DNA of 64,000 nt from Monosporascus cannonballus (lineage: Eukaryota; Ascomycota; Sordariomycetes; Xylariales): the NCBI GenBank assembly GCA_004154925.1, contig QJNS01000039.1:3009-67008 (forward strand), given 5' to 3'. Shown one piece after another: positions 1-12,100 of the stretch. Made by a program: the position numbers and the translations under genes. The notes below the pieces were generated by a model that did no database searches, was not told the origin of the DNA, and worked only from the letters and a program-made list of their open reading frames with translations. Positions within the stretch are counted from its first letter, which is position 1, and every line of letters begins with the position of its first letter.

Positions 1-76
<76 letters not shown>
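1..76. repeat. Poly-C homopolymer at window edge
   Basis: The first 76 bases are all C, and ordinary mixed sequence starts abruptly at 77. It does not match the CCCTAA-type telomere repeat of most filamentous fungi. A run this long with no interruption is more likely a sequencing or assembly artefact at a contig end than real DNA, but the sequence alone cannot decide. Confidence 0.95.
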
Positions 77-336
77 ATGGCAAGGCGCGTCCTCTTACTG
101 TACATAGATAGACCCGCTATCCGAACTAAACCATGTTTGGTCGTTGCTTCTCATCGTACATTTTCAACACTAGGCACCAGAGTCGTCGCAGTGCTCAACA
201 TCAGCATGTTATTTTCTTCGGCCTTTATATGAAACCTCGTTGTCTGGGTTTACGGTTATGAGGAGGGGACTTGTTAGGACCTATCATCGGTGAAACAGCC
301 TCGGATACACACTTATCACAAATATCACACCACGGT
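77..336. other. Upstream region of the first MFS gene, no gene seen
   Basis: About 260 bases of mixed composition upstream of the transporter start. I see no coding frame and no clear TATA box. An in-frame TTG at 271 opens the frame 22 codons earlier, but the ATG at 337 is the first ATG in that frame and is followed by a typical charged cytosolic tail, so it is preferred. Confidence 0.5.
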
Positions 337-2265
337 ATGGCCACGGACGAGCCGGCTTCTACTGGCCGCAACCGGCGTGCTCCGGCTGACAGAATCTCTC
401 GGGCGGAGAATGACGAGACGACGCCGCTATTAAGCCATCAGAACAAGACGCTGCCGCCGGCTGAGCAGACCCAGCCGGGCAGCAATGACGAGGAGCAGGC
501 AATCGTCGTGGAGGAAGTGAAAGGCTTCAAGCTCTGGCTTATCCTCTGCACGAGCTGGATAGGAGTCTTCCTGGGCGCTATTGACTCGACAATCATCGCC
601 ACCTTGTCCGCCCCGATCTCCAGCGAGTTCAAATCCTTGAGTTTGTTATCGTGGCTCGCGACAGCCTATCTAATAAGTAACGCTGTGCGTACCAGGGGAA
701 GACCCAGACCCGTCACCATCGAGCATCCTTAGCTTTGGCCCACCTCTAACGTGTATATAGGGTACGTACAAAACATGATTCGCATGATCGCATTGTTATC
801 TGCATGCTCGTCCAATCAGTCTCTCTGTTGCCCGGCTTGCCCGGCTGTTACATAGTGATCACGGTTGGGCAGCTGGTGCTTCGTTTCGGAGGATCGATGT
901 TGACGTCTGACAGCTTGCCAGCCCATCTCTGGACGGTTGACCGACATATTCGGGAGAGGGCCGGGTCTTGTATTCAGCAACATATTTTTCGCCGCGGGTA
1001 ATCTGATATGTGGGCTCGCACAGGACGAAAATGCCATGATCTTGGGTAGAGTCATTGCGGGAATAGGGGGTGGCGGTCTGATGTCCATCTCCACCTTCAT
1101 AGGCACCGACCTCGTCCCGCTCCGGAAGCGGGGTGTCATACAGGGAGTAGGGAATATCTGCTACGGAGCAGGGGCCATGCTCGGCGGACTCTTCGGAGGC
1201 GTTATTAACGACAATTCTTCGTTAGGCTGGCGCTTGGCGTTCCTCGTCCAGGTTCCCCCGGTTTTGGTCTCGGCCGCTCTAGTGGCGTACCTTGTCCGCA
1301 TTCCCCCGAAGGTGTCTGACAAGTCGTTTCTGGCCCGCATCGACTTTACGGGCGCCATCTCGCTTATAGTATTCCTCGTGCTGCTCTTGCTGGGACTCAA
1401 TGCAGGGGGCAACGTCGTGCCCTGGGTCCATCCGCTCCCGCTCACTACCCTGCCGCTGTCCCTCGTGGCGTTGGTCGGCTTCGTGATCCGCGAGTCCCGG
1501 GCGAGGCAGCCCGTCATCCCCGTGAGGCTCCTTCTGGACCGAACCGTCTTCGCGGCCTGCATGACGAACTTGCTGTGCTCCATGGTCAACATGGCCATCC
1601 TCTTCTACGCGCCCATCTACCTCCAGACCCGGGGCAGCTCGGCCACCGAGGCCGGCCTGGTCATACTCTTCGGGCCGGTCGGGATCTCGGTCTGCTCCAT
1701 CGGCTCCGGCCTGATCATGAAGAGGACGGGGCGCTACATCGCCCTGGGCATCGCCTCCGTGCTCCTCATGCTGGCATGCGTAGTCCTCCTGACGACCCTC
1801 GACGAGGGCTCCCCGAAGTGGCTGCTGATGGTCGGCTTCCTGCTCCTGGGCTCCGGCCAGGGCGCGATGCTGACGGTCACGCTGCTCGCGTGCCTCGCGG
1901 CCGTCGACCACTCGCAACAGGCCGTCATCACGAGCGCGACCTACGCGTTCCGGTCCGTCGGCGGCACCGTGGGCATCACGGCGGCCTCGGCCATCTACCA
2001 GAACGTGCTGAAGCGGCAGCTCTGGGACCGCTTCGGGGCGCTGCCGGGCGCCGCCGAGGAGATCGGCCGCATCAGGGACGACCTCGGCGAGATCGGGCAC
2101 CTCCCCGACGGCTGGACGCGCGACGGCGTCATGGCCTCCTTCATGCAGGCCTTCCGCGCCGTCTGGTTCCTGATGCTCGCCCTGGCCCTCCTCGGCCTCG
2201 TCTGCGTCTCCCTGATGAGGCAGCACAAGCTGCACTCGACGCTTGCGCGCCGAGAGAGTGACTAA
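337..2265 (+). CDS. DHA2-type MFS transporter, probably vacuolar membrane
   Basis: Exon 1 is 337-688 and exon 2 is 914-2265. The 225-bp intron at 689-913 has a GTACCA donor and a TGACAG acceptor. The joined frame gives 567 residues, the usual size for a 14-helix drug:H+ antiporter-2 (DHA2) protein. After a polar tail, helix 1 begins near residue 64 and contains GAIDSTIIATL. Motif A (GRLTDIFGR) opens exon 2, followed by the family pattern of IAGIGGGGLMS and GAGAMLGGLFGG. The tail contains E27-T-T-P-L-L32, an acidic dileucine (ExxxLL) signal of the type that sends fungal membrane proteins to the vacuole by the AP-3 route. That suggests a relative of the vacuolar basic amino acid exporters (Vba/Fnx-like), but the substrate is inferred. 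Codons from about 1490 onward end almost only in G or C, unlike the 5' half. The exact donor site is the weakest part of the model. Confidence 0.85.
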
Positions 2266-3221
2266 CTGGTCTATGCGAGTGTCGACGCGAGAGCACCATC
2301 TACTTAAATTTAGCGCTACAAGCTACGGATCTAAAAGGCGGCTGTTGCCACTAAAAATAGATTGTTAGTACATATTTAGCAGTTACTAAAATGGTTATTT
2401 ATAGGACACCGCAGCATCTTAGTCTGCTTTAAGACAGTCATCCTTTGAATGGCTGCGGCGCATCTTGCCCGGTTGTTCTGGGTCGGGAAACCAGGCTCCG
2501 TCCAACATCGTCGAACCAGCCTTATATCAAGTAGCTAAAACATGAAATCCGAGTATAATAAATATTTGGCCGATAAAAGTACTTGGTGCACTACCTAGCG
2601 TATTAGATATGGGTGACTAACGCATGCCCCCTACGCCCCGAAGATTCGTTAGACGACGAGGCCGTAGTCTTCTATGCGAATCTGCTTGAGTGTTTCTCCG
2701 CCCAACGCTGTAGATATCGGCACGCCCCCCTCCCGACGAGGGCCAGGAAGTCGGAGCTGCGCCACGCGGGATGCAGGCCCGCGTTGATGTTGAAATGAAT
2801 CGCGAAATGCCATTTTACTACGGATAATAAGCATTTTCGATTATTCGAATGGTTGGAAAGGGCTTGAGCAGCGATTGGAGACGCCTATGCATAAGTAAAT
2901 AGCCATAGGTAGCTCAGGTATTATGGTCATCGCCTGTCAAGCGGAAGGCCAACTCGTTGGACTTTCGAAAGCAACTAGATGTCAAATACTATGGCGGATA
3001 GAGGCGGGGAAGAGGGTACATGCAGACTGACGTCTTGGCAACGCGGAGAGTAGGTAAACTTGTGGTTATATGCTAGTCATAAGTAGGAAGAATATCTTGT
3101 CAGAGTCTATAGAACTGTGTCTGCTTCAGAGTAACCGTGATCTCGGGTATACCCACGCCTAAAACCGTTACAAGTGGATCCTAGCCCTGTTGGCACTGGT
3201 TGACGTTCGATAAGAAGACGG
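2266..3221. other. Intergenic region between convergent genes
   Basis: The 3' flanks of the MFS gene and the convergent minus-strand gene meet here. The stretch 2300-2420 and the bases around 2555-2570 are AT-rich, with AATAAA-like words (ATAATAAATA) that could serve polyadenylation. A frame at 2613-2798 has no recognisable similarity and no promoter, so I do not call it. Confidence 0.5.
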
Positions 3222-4673
3222 TCATAACAGCCACTGCAAGACGCGAAGTTAGCAGCATGGCGATAGGACGGTAGACATCGTGGAATATCCGTAGGCCTTA
3301 AAAAGGGGGGGCGCCAGCCAACCGTTCTCGAGGCCAAGGTCGTGATAAGATATTCACGACGTACGAAGAAGATATACTCACTATATGCGCTGATACCGAA
3401 GAGCATCGGGCCTGTCCGTCTCTCGAGCCTCACCATGAGCGCGACGAAGACGAAGCAGAACGCCACCGTGACCCCGAACAGACCACCCGGCGGCAGAGAG
3501 CCCAGGTAGAGGATGCCCACTGGCGCCAGGAACAGCCCGCAGCCCACCAGCGCCAGCGTGCCCTTGACAATCCACTCGAACGGGCGCACCCCGTACGCCG
3601 TATATCCTCGGGCGGGAGGGGGCCGGCCCGTGAGCCGCGAGATCAACTTTAGACCCTTCTTTTCGGCGAGGGTTGGTCGCGTTAGCGGAGGGACTCTGAT
3701 CAACGGCGGGCGAGCCGCTTCGTGGTGGCTCACCTGTACCCAGGGGTTTTCGGAGTACAAGAGGAACTCGAACTTCTGGAACGTCGTGTCGGGGGTAACC
3801 GTGATGAAGTCGTGCTCGTACCGGAGGACCTCCAGTTGTTCGTTGCTCAAGCAATGCTTTTTTTCGGCAAGGTTGTAATGCCTTGCGTGGGCCCCTTTCG
3901 ACACCTTCGGCAGGTGTTGCAATCTCTCCTCCGCGAGGATGAGGTCGTCTATCCCGGGTCAGCACGGACCTTTTCCAGGCGGTATGGCCGCGGCGGAGAT
4001 CAGGGCGGCCTACAGTACTCCTTGAGCTCTTTCCTTATCTCGCCTATCACGCGGTCTCTTTCCCAGCATTGACGAGAGTGTTGGCCTGGATTCGGCGGAG
4101 ATGTTGTACCTAGTAGGCCTTCTTCAATCTCGACGTCTAATCCGAATAGCTTGTCCGATAGATCACCGACTTTCATCTGGTAGTCAAGCTGAAGCCTGCA
4201 GGAGAGCCAGCCGAACTTCCGTATGGGGTTCAGGTTGGAAAAGTTCATCTGCTGGGCGGCCACAGAGGCCAACCCTTTCGGAGAATAGTTATCTGAAATG
4301 GTATTAGGCCAGCGCCTCTCGGATGGGTTGTGCATCGCTCGGTTCAACTTACAGAAGTCCTCGTCTGTGTAGAAACTGCCCGGCTTGAAATTTTCGTCCC
4401 CTATTAAAGAACATGTAAATACCCGTCCATGGTCGTAAAGAAACAAGTCGACTCGCCTTTTGAAATGCGTTGAGCCATGCTAGACCGCAGAGAGTCCGCG
4501 TTCTGTGGACGAGATGTGTTCGGCGTGAACGGAGTCCGCGATCTGACCCCATCCGTTGACGGGTCGTTTGTGAGTGGCAGCAGTGGCGCACTGCGCGACG
4601 AGGATGCCATTGCAAAGAACACTGCGAAGAAAAGACGAATTTCTTGTGCGACTATTTCTCGTGCTTCTGTCAT
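3222..4673 (-). CDS. DUF6594-like integral membrane protein
   Basis: Proposed exons on the minus strand are 4673-4423, 4375-4014, 3948-3365 and 3233-3222. The introns are 47 bp (GTATTT...CAG), 65 bp (GTAGGC...TAG) and 131 bp (GTACGT...GCTAAC...TTGCAG). They join in one frame of 402 residues, or 381 if translation starts at the second ATG (4610). The middle carries the helical segment typical of DUF6594: PIRKFGWLSCRLQLDYQ, then a charged coil ending RDRVIGEIRKELKEY, then DDLILAEERLQ. The C-terminus has three closely spaced hydrophobic helices (KGTLALVGCGLFLAPVGILY, a Gly/Phe-rich helix, and a last one ending SAYSEYIFF), also typical. Such proteins are common in filamentous fungi and their function is unknown. 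The two central exons are solid. The first exon and the tiny last exon (three residues plus stop) are inferred from splice signals. Without the last intron the frame would run on to 3107 with an unfamiliar tail. Confidence 0.7.
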
Positions 4674-7600
4674 CGTATCGAGTCGGCGAAGTGAGGCCTT
4701 AAGTAGAGCCTTCTCCAGGGGCTACGTACCCCGCGGAGCGCAGAGCCTCATCGCGTCGCTGGTTCTTGACCGCAATAGACAAGAGTCTTCTAAGGCATCA
4801 GGTGACCTAGGGCAGCCTAGATGCCCAAAACGGCCCCCGATGAAGCTCTAGAAGGCAACCTCCGACTCGAAGTTGGTGTGTGACGATGAGCTCTGATGGG
4901 ATAGACACAATGCCGACGTTAAGTGTTCATGTAGGCTGTGACTGGCGGTCAAGCAGCAACGGCTACACCGAATTGTGATGTTGTCCGTCTGCGCAAGATT
5001 CTCACAGATGGTCGGGCCGCTGCGGTAGGCCCTGGAATCCGGGACAAACCAATGATGGGGGCTGTGGGTGATCATCCCGCTGAAAAGATGGGAGGGGGCC
5101 GGCCCGCCTTGGAGACGAACTTGGCAACCAACAATGCTGACGAGCATCGGGCTGAAGGATGCTTAGCGTCATCTTAAGACCCCGAGAACGGGCGCGATAT
5201 CTTTTTGTAAGTCACGTTGTTCTGCATTGACGTGTTCTGCTGCTGGACCGTAGCATCCACAAAGTGCAGGTCGTCGCCTACCAACCTCGAAAGGCACACG
5301 GAAATCAAGGAAGGGGAGGAATCGCTTTTGTAGTGATATAGTAGGCGGCTGTAGGAGTATATAGATATACATTTCTCTTGTCTAGACTTCTAGCATCGTA
5401 GTGTGGGTTTCCGGTATGGTCAGGCAGCAGACTTGACCTTGTTCTACCCCTGAGCCCGCGCCATTATCCCCTTGCACCTTTTGAAGCCGACACCAAGTAA
5501 AAACAAAACTGCATTCTATGAGAAAGAGAAATGACCTAAAGGAACCATCCTTCTAATGGCAGTTTCCATATTATGGGTCGCTTTTCAGGGATGCGATCTT
5601 GCTTAGGGGTTGAGGGACAGGGTACTCGTAAAGGGGCGATTCGGGGAAAGATCGGTCAACCCATTTATCGTCTCTGGTGAATAATGACTTGTGAGTAACG
5701 AGGAGTCGATCTTGCTATCTCTAATCGGCCGCATCTTGTGTTGGTTCGGCGGATGAATAATAGGTGGTAGGGAGCGCGGCTACGTTCGTTCGTCACCGTC
5801 AGGGTGTCATTGTCCAGGCTTCCCCTCAACCGCGACATCCCACGAGTGGCAGAAAGCTTTCAATATTCTTATATGCCTACTCAGATGTGACGCTTTGTGA
5901 AAGGGTCTCGCATGAAGAAGGGAAATTCATACAGGCAGAAAAGGGGTTGCTAACCTGGCGCTTGTCTGATGTAGCTAGAATGGGTAATGCAGACAGTTGC
6001 TGCAACAGGCTTACGTTCTTGATTGTCTCATACGTCGCGGAAAGCGCCCATCAAGATTTGAGCGCGATTACTGCCGTCTTACTGCGTTACCGTAGGTGTG
6101 GGCCATAGATGATGGAACAAGAATGGCCTGAGGAGCGGCACGGGAGGCACTCGTTCCTTGGCTATCGTCATATTATAGAGTGTGTGGTTTACTATTTAGT
6201 TTCCGGAAAGAGTTCGCAACTTGGATAGCCATTGAAATAATCCTATGCGAGGGTACGTGAACCAGGCTTGAGAGGGGGAAAGGGGTTATGGATTCCTCGC
6301 GTGACGTTAGGTATATTGCATTACCCACCTGTTATAACAGCTGTTACACCTGTTCACTCTGGCTTGCACTCTCCCCCCACCCTCATAAAGGATGGTGCAT
6401 AGTGGGCTATTGACGCCTTATGTCCACCAGAACGGCGCCTTAAAAGAAAGCCAATTAGGTGATAGGCTGATTGTAGGCATACCTACCTATCCGCTGTTCC
6501 CAAGATCACTCGTCTTCCCCTCCCATTCTTTCGCGAGACAAAAGAATCTCCGCATCGTGCTGTTCCAGAACTGAATCCGACAATCCAAGATAAGCTCCTG
6601 CCGTATTGGTATGATCCCTGCTTGGAAAGGGCCCAACACGTCGCAAATTTCCTTAAGCCATATACCATACGGGACTGAGACGAGCGGAAAAGCAGTGCAC
6701 AACTCGACTCCCATACACCAATTTTGAAAGCGCACGAGCTGGCAGTACCGAGTTGGCAAGACGTGATCTGGGCCGTTGCTCTCTTCCTTCCGCTCAACGC
6801 GGAAGGTCACCTCCTTAACTTCAATTGGAACATCCCCGCCAACGGTGGCTTTACCAGGTCAAGCAACCCCCATCTTTTTGGACGAAATGCATGGAGTCCC
6901 TGTTCACTAGCGCACGTAAAAGCACGCAGCATCTCGCATCTGCAAGTTAGCGCCGCCGCAGAAGCTGGGCTCCCGATCCGACCCCTAAGTGGTCAATTGG
7001 ATCAGCGAACACTTCCTTACCCCGGCATCAGTCTCGATCTCACTTCCATTGAATCTCGTCCACGTGGACCCAGGCGGTTCCCCACTTTGGACCGAGGTAC
7101 CGTCTTCCCGCGGTAGCCGACGACATGGTAGAAAAATATAAAACGGCCTCCGGCCGGCGTCCGGATACTGAGCCGAAATGCTCCGGTACCTTTTTATTTC
7201 GACATCCAAATCGAAATCCGCCGGGCCCGGTGGAAGGAATAATTCATCCTCGCTGGTGAAGGAAAAAGGGGGCATGGTGTCCAGCCACAGTTGCCACAAT
7301 ATGGCTGGTGACCCCCACCGTGGCGAAACCATGTTGGACAATTCTCGCTCTTCCTCCACACTCCTTGGAGTTGAATGGAGCGTTTCCGGTCATATGTTGC
7401 AGAGAGAAATACAGTGGCGCCGGTCACCTTGCTCCGCGCATTCGAGCCAGATTCGAATAAATGCTGGATATCGGGGATGCTGTCACGGAGTCCAGTGCGC
7501 AGTGCTAGGATTTCCCTATCTGGATCCGATCTGCCGTGGCACCGAGTCGCCAGGATTTAGCGGAAGGGCCACGGGCTTCAAGTATGTCTACCATGGAAAC

Positions 7601-8500
7601 GCCAAGGGATTGCATTGGGTGAAACGAAGTTTGTCCTGGTTGAAGTCGACATTGAGGTTTTCGAAGGATAGCCGACCGGAGATAACCTAAAGGAAGTTGG
7701 TTTGGCTTGGTACTTGTCTTCATGAAGGCTCCGCGGAGCTTTTACGCCAATCTCGGCTGTCGCGGTGCAAGATACCTTCGGGTAGCGGCGCACAGGGGCT
7801 CTTTAGGTCAGCGTGCTTCCTAATTGAGCCAAAGAGAATCTCCTATATCCAATCATCGGCGTGGAACTCGAGGATGTCTTGACTGTCCGCTACCGACACA
7901 AATCCGCCAATTCTTACATCTGGATAAGCTGTGGGGAAAATTCACCTCCTGCAGTGTGCTCGATGTGGGAATTGTGAAAATATCTTTTCCCGTTACCACA
8001 ACTGGCCAGGTGGGCGACCGTAGGTGCTCTGGATATACGCACCAAGTCTACTGCCAGGGGATCGAAGACCCGCATGGAGACCACGCTGCGATTGCGAAGC
8101 GCATGTGTCTCCGACCTGGGAATAGATATTCGGGAAAGCATATCGCAACAGTCCGACCCTTGTCGAGAAGAAAATAAACGATACCGACACTGTTGTACAC
8201 CTAAGTATCGAATCAGTGCGGTCCCTCTGGGGTAGCATCCAGAGTGCCACCTGGGGCAAACGGTTCCTGCCCAGCCCCTCTAAAACGATTCTAGCTCGCT
8301 CTCCACCAACGCTTCGCATTCCTCTGTGGATTCACTGCAGCAAATGTTTGGCATATCCGACGCGTGATTTGGCACTAGGTTATTATTGTAGTCTGGATCT
8401 TATCCAGTCGCTGTCCTGCACCTCTTGCGCCCCACGGCAAACCATCCCCTGTAGCAGACTGTCATTTCTCACAATGACTGAATCTCCCCATGCGTGGAGA
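4674..8500. other. GC-normal stretch with no convincing gene
   Basis: Nearly 4 kb of ordinary base composition without a frame that shows family motifs. The longer frames (5764-6108 plus, 6487-6810 minus, 6985-7359 minus, 7178-7690 plus) overlap each other on opposite strands and show no recognisable domain. The minus frame at 6985-7359 has the most protein-like run (around LWLDTMPPFSFTSEDELF) and could be one exon of a spliced or decayed gene. I cannot support a function. No RIP-like AT shift and no obvious repeat was seen. Confidence 0.5.
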
Positions 8501-8556
8501 GGTGCTGTGTTGTGTATTTTCTAAGGGATAGATCTCCCTCCAACATCATCTAGGAG

Positions 8557-8562
8557 TATAAA
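8557..8562 (+). promoter_or_regulatory. TATA-like box upstream of the 8905 frame
   Basis: TATAAA within GAGTATAAAGGCGG, followed by a pyrimidine-rich leader (many CTTTC, CCAAC and TCTTG words between 8640 and 8760). This is the usual look of a filamentous-fungal core promoter and 5' untranslated region. The distance to the ATG at 8905 is about 340 bases, so a leader intron is possible. Confidence 0.4.
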
Positions 8563-8904
8563 GGCGGTCTGTCCCAGATGTTTTGTTTCGATGGAAGTTC
8601 TTCTGGTCCTAACTTAAATCCAGTGTGGGTTGCCTCCCTAACGAGACAGCTCATTGATTACTTACTGTCGTTGTCCTTTCGTATAACAGGGCACTCCGTT
8701 CAAGGTATTTCTCATCTTTCACGTCGTCCAACTTTCCTGTTCGTCTAAATCTTGAATCTTGAATCCATATGCGCTCTGTACTTCCTACTTACGCGCAGAA
8801 GAAACCAGCCAAATCACATCACGTCTAAGACATCATCCTGTCGTCTTGACCTGCCCGTTTCAAAGCTATTCGACTACTATTTGTCCTCCCGTTTCCGGTA
8901 GATC

Positions 8905-9195
8905 ATGTCTCAGTCATGGGGAAAACCGCGGACACCAGACCAAGATAAACGAGAAACGCGAACAAGGAAAGGCAATCGAGCAGGCACCTACTTCCTTATT
9001 GACCTCGGGGAGGGGAAGGAGCAGCATCAACAGCCGGTAGAACCCGAGAAACCAGGGAAACTGAACGGTCGGCCGGACATAGTCAACTCTAATAACCATG
9101 CGGGCACTTCTAAATCGTGGCTTCCCCCCCACCTTAAATCACTGAAAGGCGGAGAAGTTGGAAAGGGTTCCCCTTCAGGGAAGAAAAAGGCATAA
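8905..9195 (+). CDS. Possible small basic hydrophilic protein
   Basis: A 96-residue frame opening with ATG in the context GATCATGTC and ending at TAA (9193-9195). The product is rich in Lys, Gly, Pro, Gln and Glu. It has no signal peptide, no membrane segment and at most two hydrophobic clusters (GTYFLIDLG and WLPPHLKSL), and it ends in SPSGKKKA. I do not recognise a family. Support comes from a TATA-like box and CT-rich leader upstream, a sensible start context, and the absence of a competing frame. Against it are the short length and the lack of similarity. It may be a lineage-specific gene or a chance frame. Confidence 0.4.
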   Translation: MSQSWGKPRTPDQDKRETRTRKGNRAGTYFLIDLGEGKEQHQQPVEPEKPGKLNGRPDIVNSNNHAGTSKSWLPPHLKSLKGGEVGKGSPSGKKKA

Positions 9196-12100
9196 AGGTG
9201 TAGAGTACGGCAGTCTCTGGTCTTAGGAAAAAGCTAGAATATAAAACTGAATTGCTCAGATCTGCTTTACGAGTAGAGCTCCTTCAGATGGTATAATGCC
9301 CTGAATGATCTGCTGTGCAGTAGATTCTACGCCTAAAACGATAAAGATGGCACGTCCGTATACTTATAAGATTGGCGAGACCTCACTATTTGCTTCGCGG
9401 GCGGCGATACTGCACCCTCCAGTCTGGGTTACACAAACCTGGGTTAGAGTTACTAAATGTCTAAGCATCTTCCTGACGCTCAGGTAACTTGCCTAGGCTA
9501 CTACACAGCGCACAGTGTGGAAAGGAACCCGAGGACTAGAACCGTAATACACCAAGGGAGACCCCCTGTTCTGCAGACAATGCCTAGTGAAAATCATCAG
9601 CAACCCTGCTAGATGCTGGTCCGTGTCGCGACATCATCTTCATCTGCATACAATTTTTTTTTTGGCGTACTCAACATGAGACCCCGGGGCGCGAGTCCTT
9701 TAACGACAAAACAGAGTCGGGAGAGCAGGGAGCCTCCCTGACATTCTGCGCTTCACAGGAGCTGAAACGCAAATTCGTTTACAGGGCCTCAACAGTTGCA
9801 CTTTATAGCGGCCCCCAAATTAGTCGAAGCCATCACCATGTCCTCCGTCTTCCGTGACGTGCTGTCGAATACCCTACACGTGTCCGAGGCCTCTCCTGCG
9901 ACCTTTGATGGCTTACGGGCTCCACGGGAAACAGGCGGTGTGCCTATTTGCTACCTACGGCTCTGCTAGTAACGGCTGATCCGGTTCGGGGGAGACTGTT
10001 CGGTGGCGGTGGGCATCTGCGCGGTTGACAGCGCAAGCAATGTCGTGCAAAAGTAAACAAGAAAAATCTTTTACCTGGTTTGCACGGTCGAATATGAGCC
10101 TCAGATCTGCTTACTGACGACAGGGGAGTCATGCAGCTAATCTCTTTGCTCCGAACGGATATCTCCCGCACCCTTGATATGGGAGTGGCAGGGCGTATTT
10201 ACTGGGTTGGCAAGAAGTAGAAGCCGTAGCTTGGTACAAGTGTCTAAGATTGCGGTGGAACCATTTTAATCAGCCTTACATATGGGTAAAGGGTGCTGAG
10301 CTCTTGCTACCCAGCTTTGACAGGTCTAGGCGATGTCGAACGGCCGGGGACCGATGACACATCCCTTAGACTCCAGGACAGGGGGACGTCGACATCCTTG
10401 TCATGGTGGGTCGACTAGGGTAGAGCGGTGACAATTACATTGTGCGAAGGTATAGAGGCGTTCACTGAATCTCTTGCAAGCCGACTCCGTGTATCAACTC
10501 TCGCGTTACCTTGGTGTCTGTTTCCTTGGAGATTCCTGGATTCCCTGAACCGCCCCAGGAAGCGAGGGCTTTTAAGTGACAGCAGTATTCTCGGCAATCC
10601 AGGCGATTCTACAAGTATGTATGTGATTGAAAGCTGGTTAAGAGTTGGGTCCCTCTATGGCCTGGCAATATGTTGATGTCGTCGCGAGTCTAGTTTGGGA
10701 AAGGCGATCTATGTCAACTCATAAACCGGGAGAAAGGTCAAAGCACTGTACATACGTAGTCTTACAACTGATAATGAAAACCTGCAGGTAACGGAGCTCC
10801 ACTGATGGAGAAAGCGTGTCGGCCAGTGGTCCAACTCTACAGGCTGGTTAGTTGATTCCTGAGTCGTGGTGAACAGGACGCTGTGTTGCAGACTCTCCGG
10901 AACTAATGGTAAATCTTGGCGGATGGGAGTGCTAAGAACCCCTGGACGGACGCGTCGTTACACAGGCTTGAATGGCCAATGTTATGACAGCAGTCACGAC
11001 GTATACTCCATACTTCTCACTAGAACTAGGGGATGTGGGTGGCTTACGAGACGTTCCCCGGTCATCTGGACTAATCCATAAAGCTACTTTGTGCGAATAC
11101 GCTGAGCTGTCTTCTTACCTATCATACCCCTGTAATGAATTTTGGAAGACTAACGGCCGGTAGTCATGATATAGGCTGATGGAGACTGGTGCCATTGCCG
11201 TTGTATACTTACAGTCGGTCTTTCAGAGAAGTTCACCGGCTCAATCATGAAATTTGCACGCTTGGGTGAATGAGCTTTGCAAGGGACAATAGGGAATACA
11301 GCGGCACTATACATTTTGCCTTCTATGGACGATCTATCGTAGTTAGACCAACAAAGACACGTTCTAAGTTCCCGTCATTTCTCATAGAATGAAGAGCCAT
11401 CTTAATCGGGCGGCTCCCTCGAGCTGAAACGGTTCTAACAGAGCTTGAGTCGCATACGTGTCATGTTCCCCTGAGGTAGAGGTGGGTTTGCCACCCTGAG
11501 ATGGGGTAGCGGCCGGTTTTCCGGGCCATGGCGGGAGGATCGGGCTGTCGAGTCGTGTTTTTTTTAATGGGGTTCAGTTACAATGATATCGCTACACTGT
11601 CGATTGGGTTGTGATCGTCCACACCAATCGGTGAGCTAGCGGAAGCTGGAACGTAGCGGAGGGTTTTCATCGTACTTTCCCTTGTGCGGCGTGGAGAGGC
11701 GGTGGCCCATTGTCGACTGCGTGTTCTTTGATCAACTACGGGGAGACAGACTATTGTTAGCAACAGGATGGATAGATACGAACGGGTGTTCACCTGGCTG
11801 AGGGTATCGCCGGTTAACGGTGAGAGGTGAGGATCGGTGCGGTGCCGAATGGATGAAGATACGGATTTTGGCAGTCTACATACCATTCATAGGAAGGGCG
11901 TGAAATGGAGGCGCAAAGAGCTGCTATTCATGACTTACCGTCACCGGCCTAGTAAGGTGGACACCAATATGCCTTACCTTGATCCTGGCCTGCGATGTAT
12001 TGCTGTCCGGTTCGCAAGATGTCAATTCTAGATGAAGTCCAGTGGAGAACACGTCCTCGTGTAAGATAGAGTACCCTGAATGCTAGGCGCTATGGGTGAG

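Noticed and set aside
1279..2235. Minus-strand open frame of 318 codons
   Set aside because: It lies opposite the GC-rich half of the MFS gene, where biased third positions open the antisense frame. The product is low-complexity Asp/Glu/Gly/Arg with no motif.
1575..2261. Plus-strand open frame of 228 codons overlapping the MFS gene
   Set aside because: Shifted frame of the same gene, rich in Arg/Gly/Pro/His as expected for a GC-rich shadow.
3381..3965. Minus-strand open frame of 194 codons
   Set aside because: Alternative frame over the DUF6594-like exon. The real frame shows the membrane helices.
7178..7690. Plus-strand open frame of 170 codons
   Set aside because: Ser/Gly/Arg-rich with no domain, overlapped on the other strand by frames of equal or better quality. 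Not supported as a gene.
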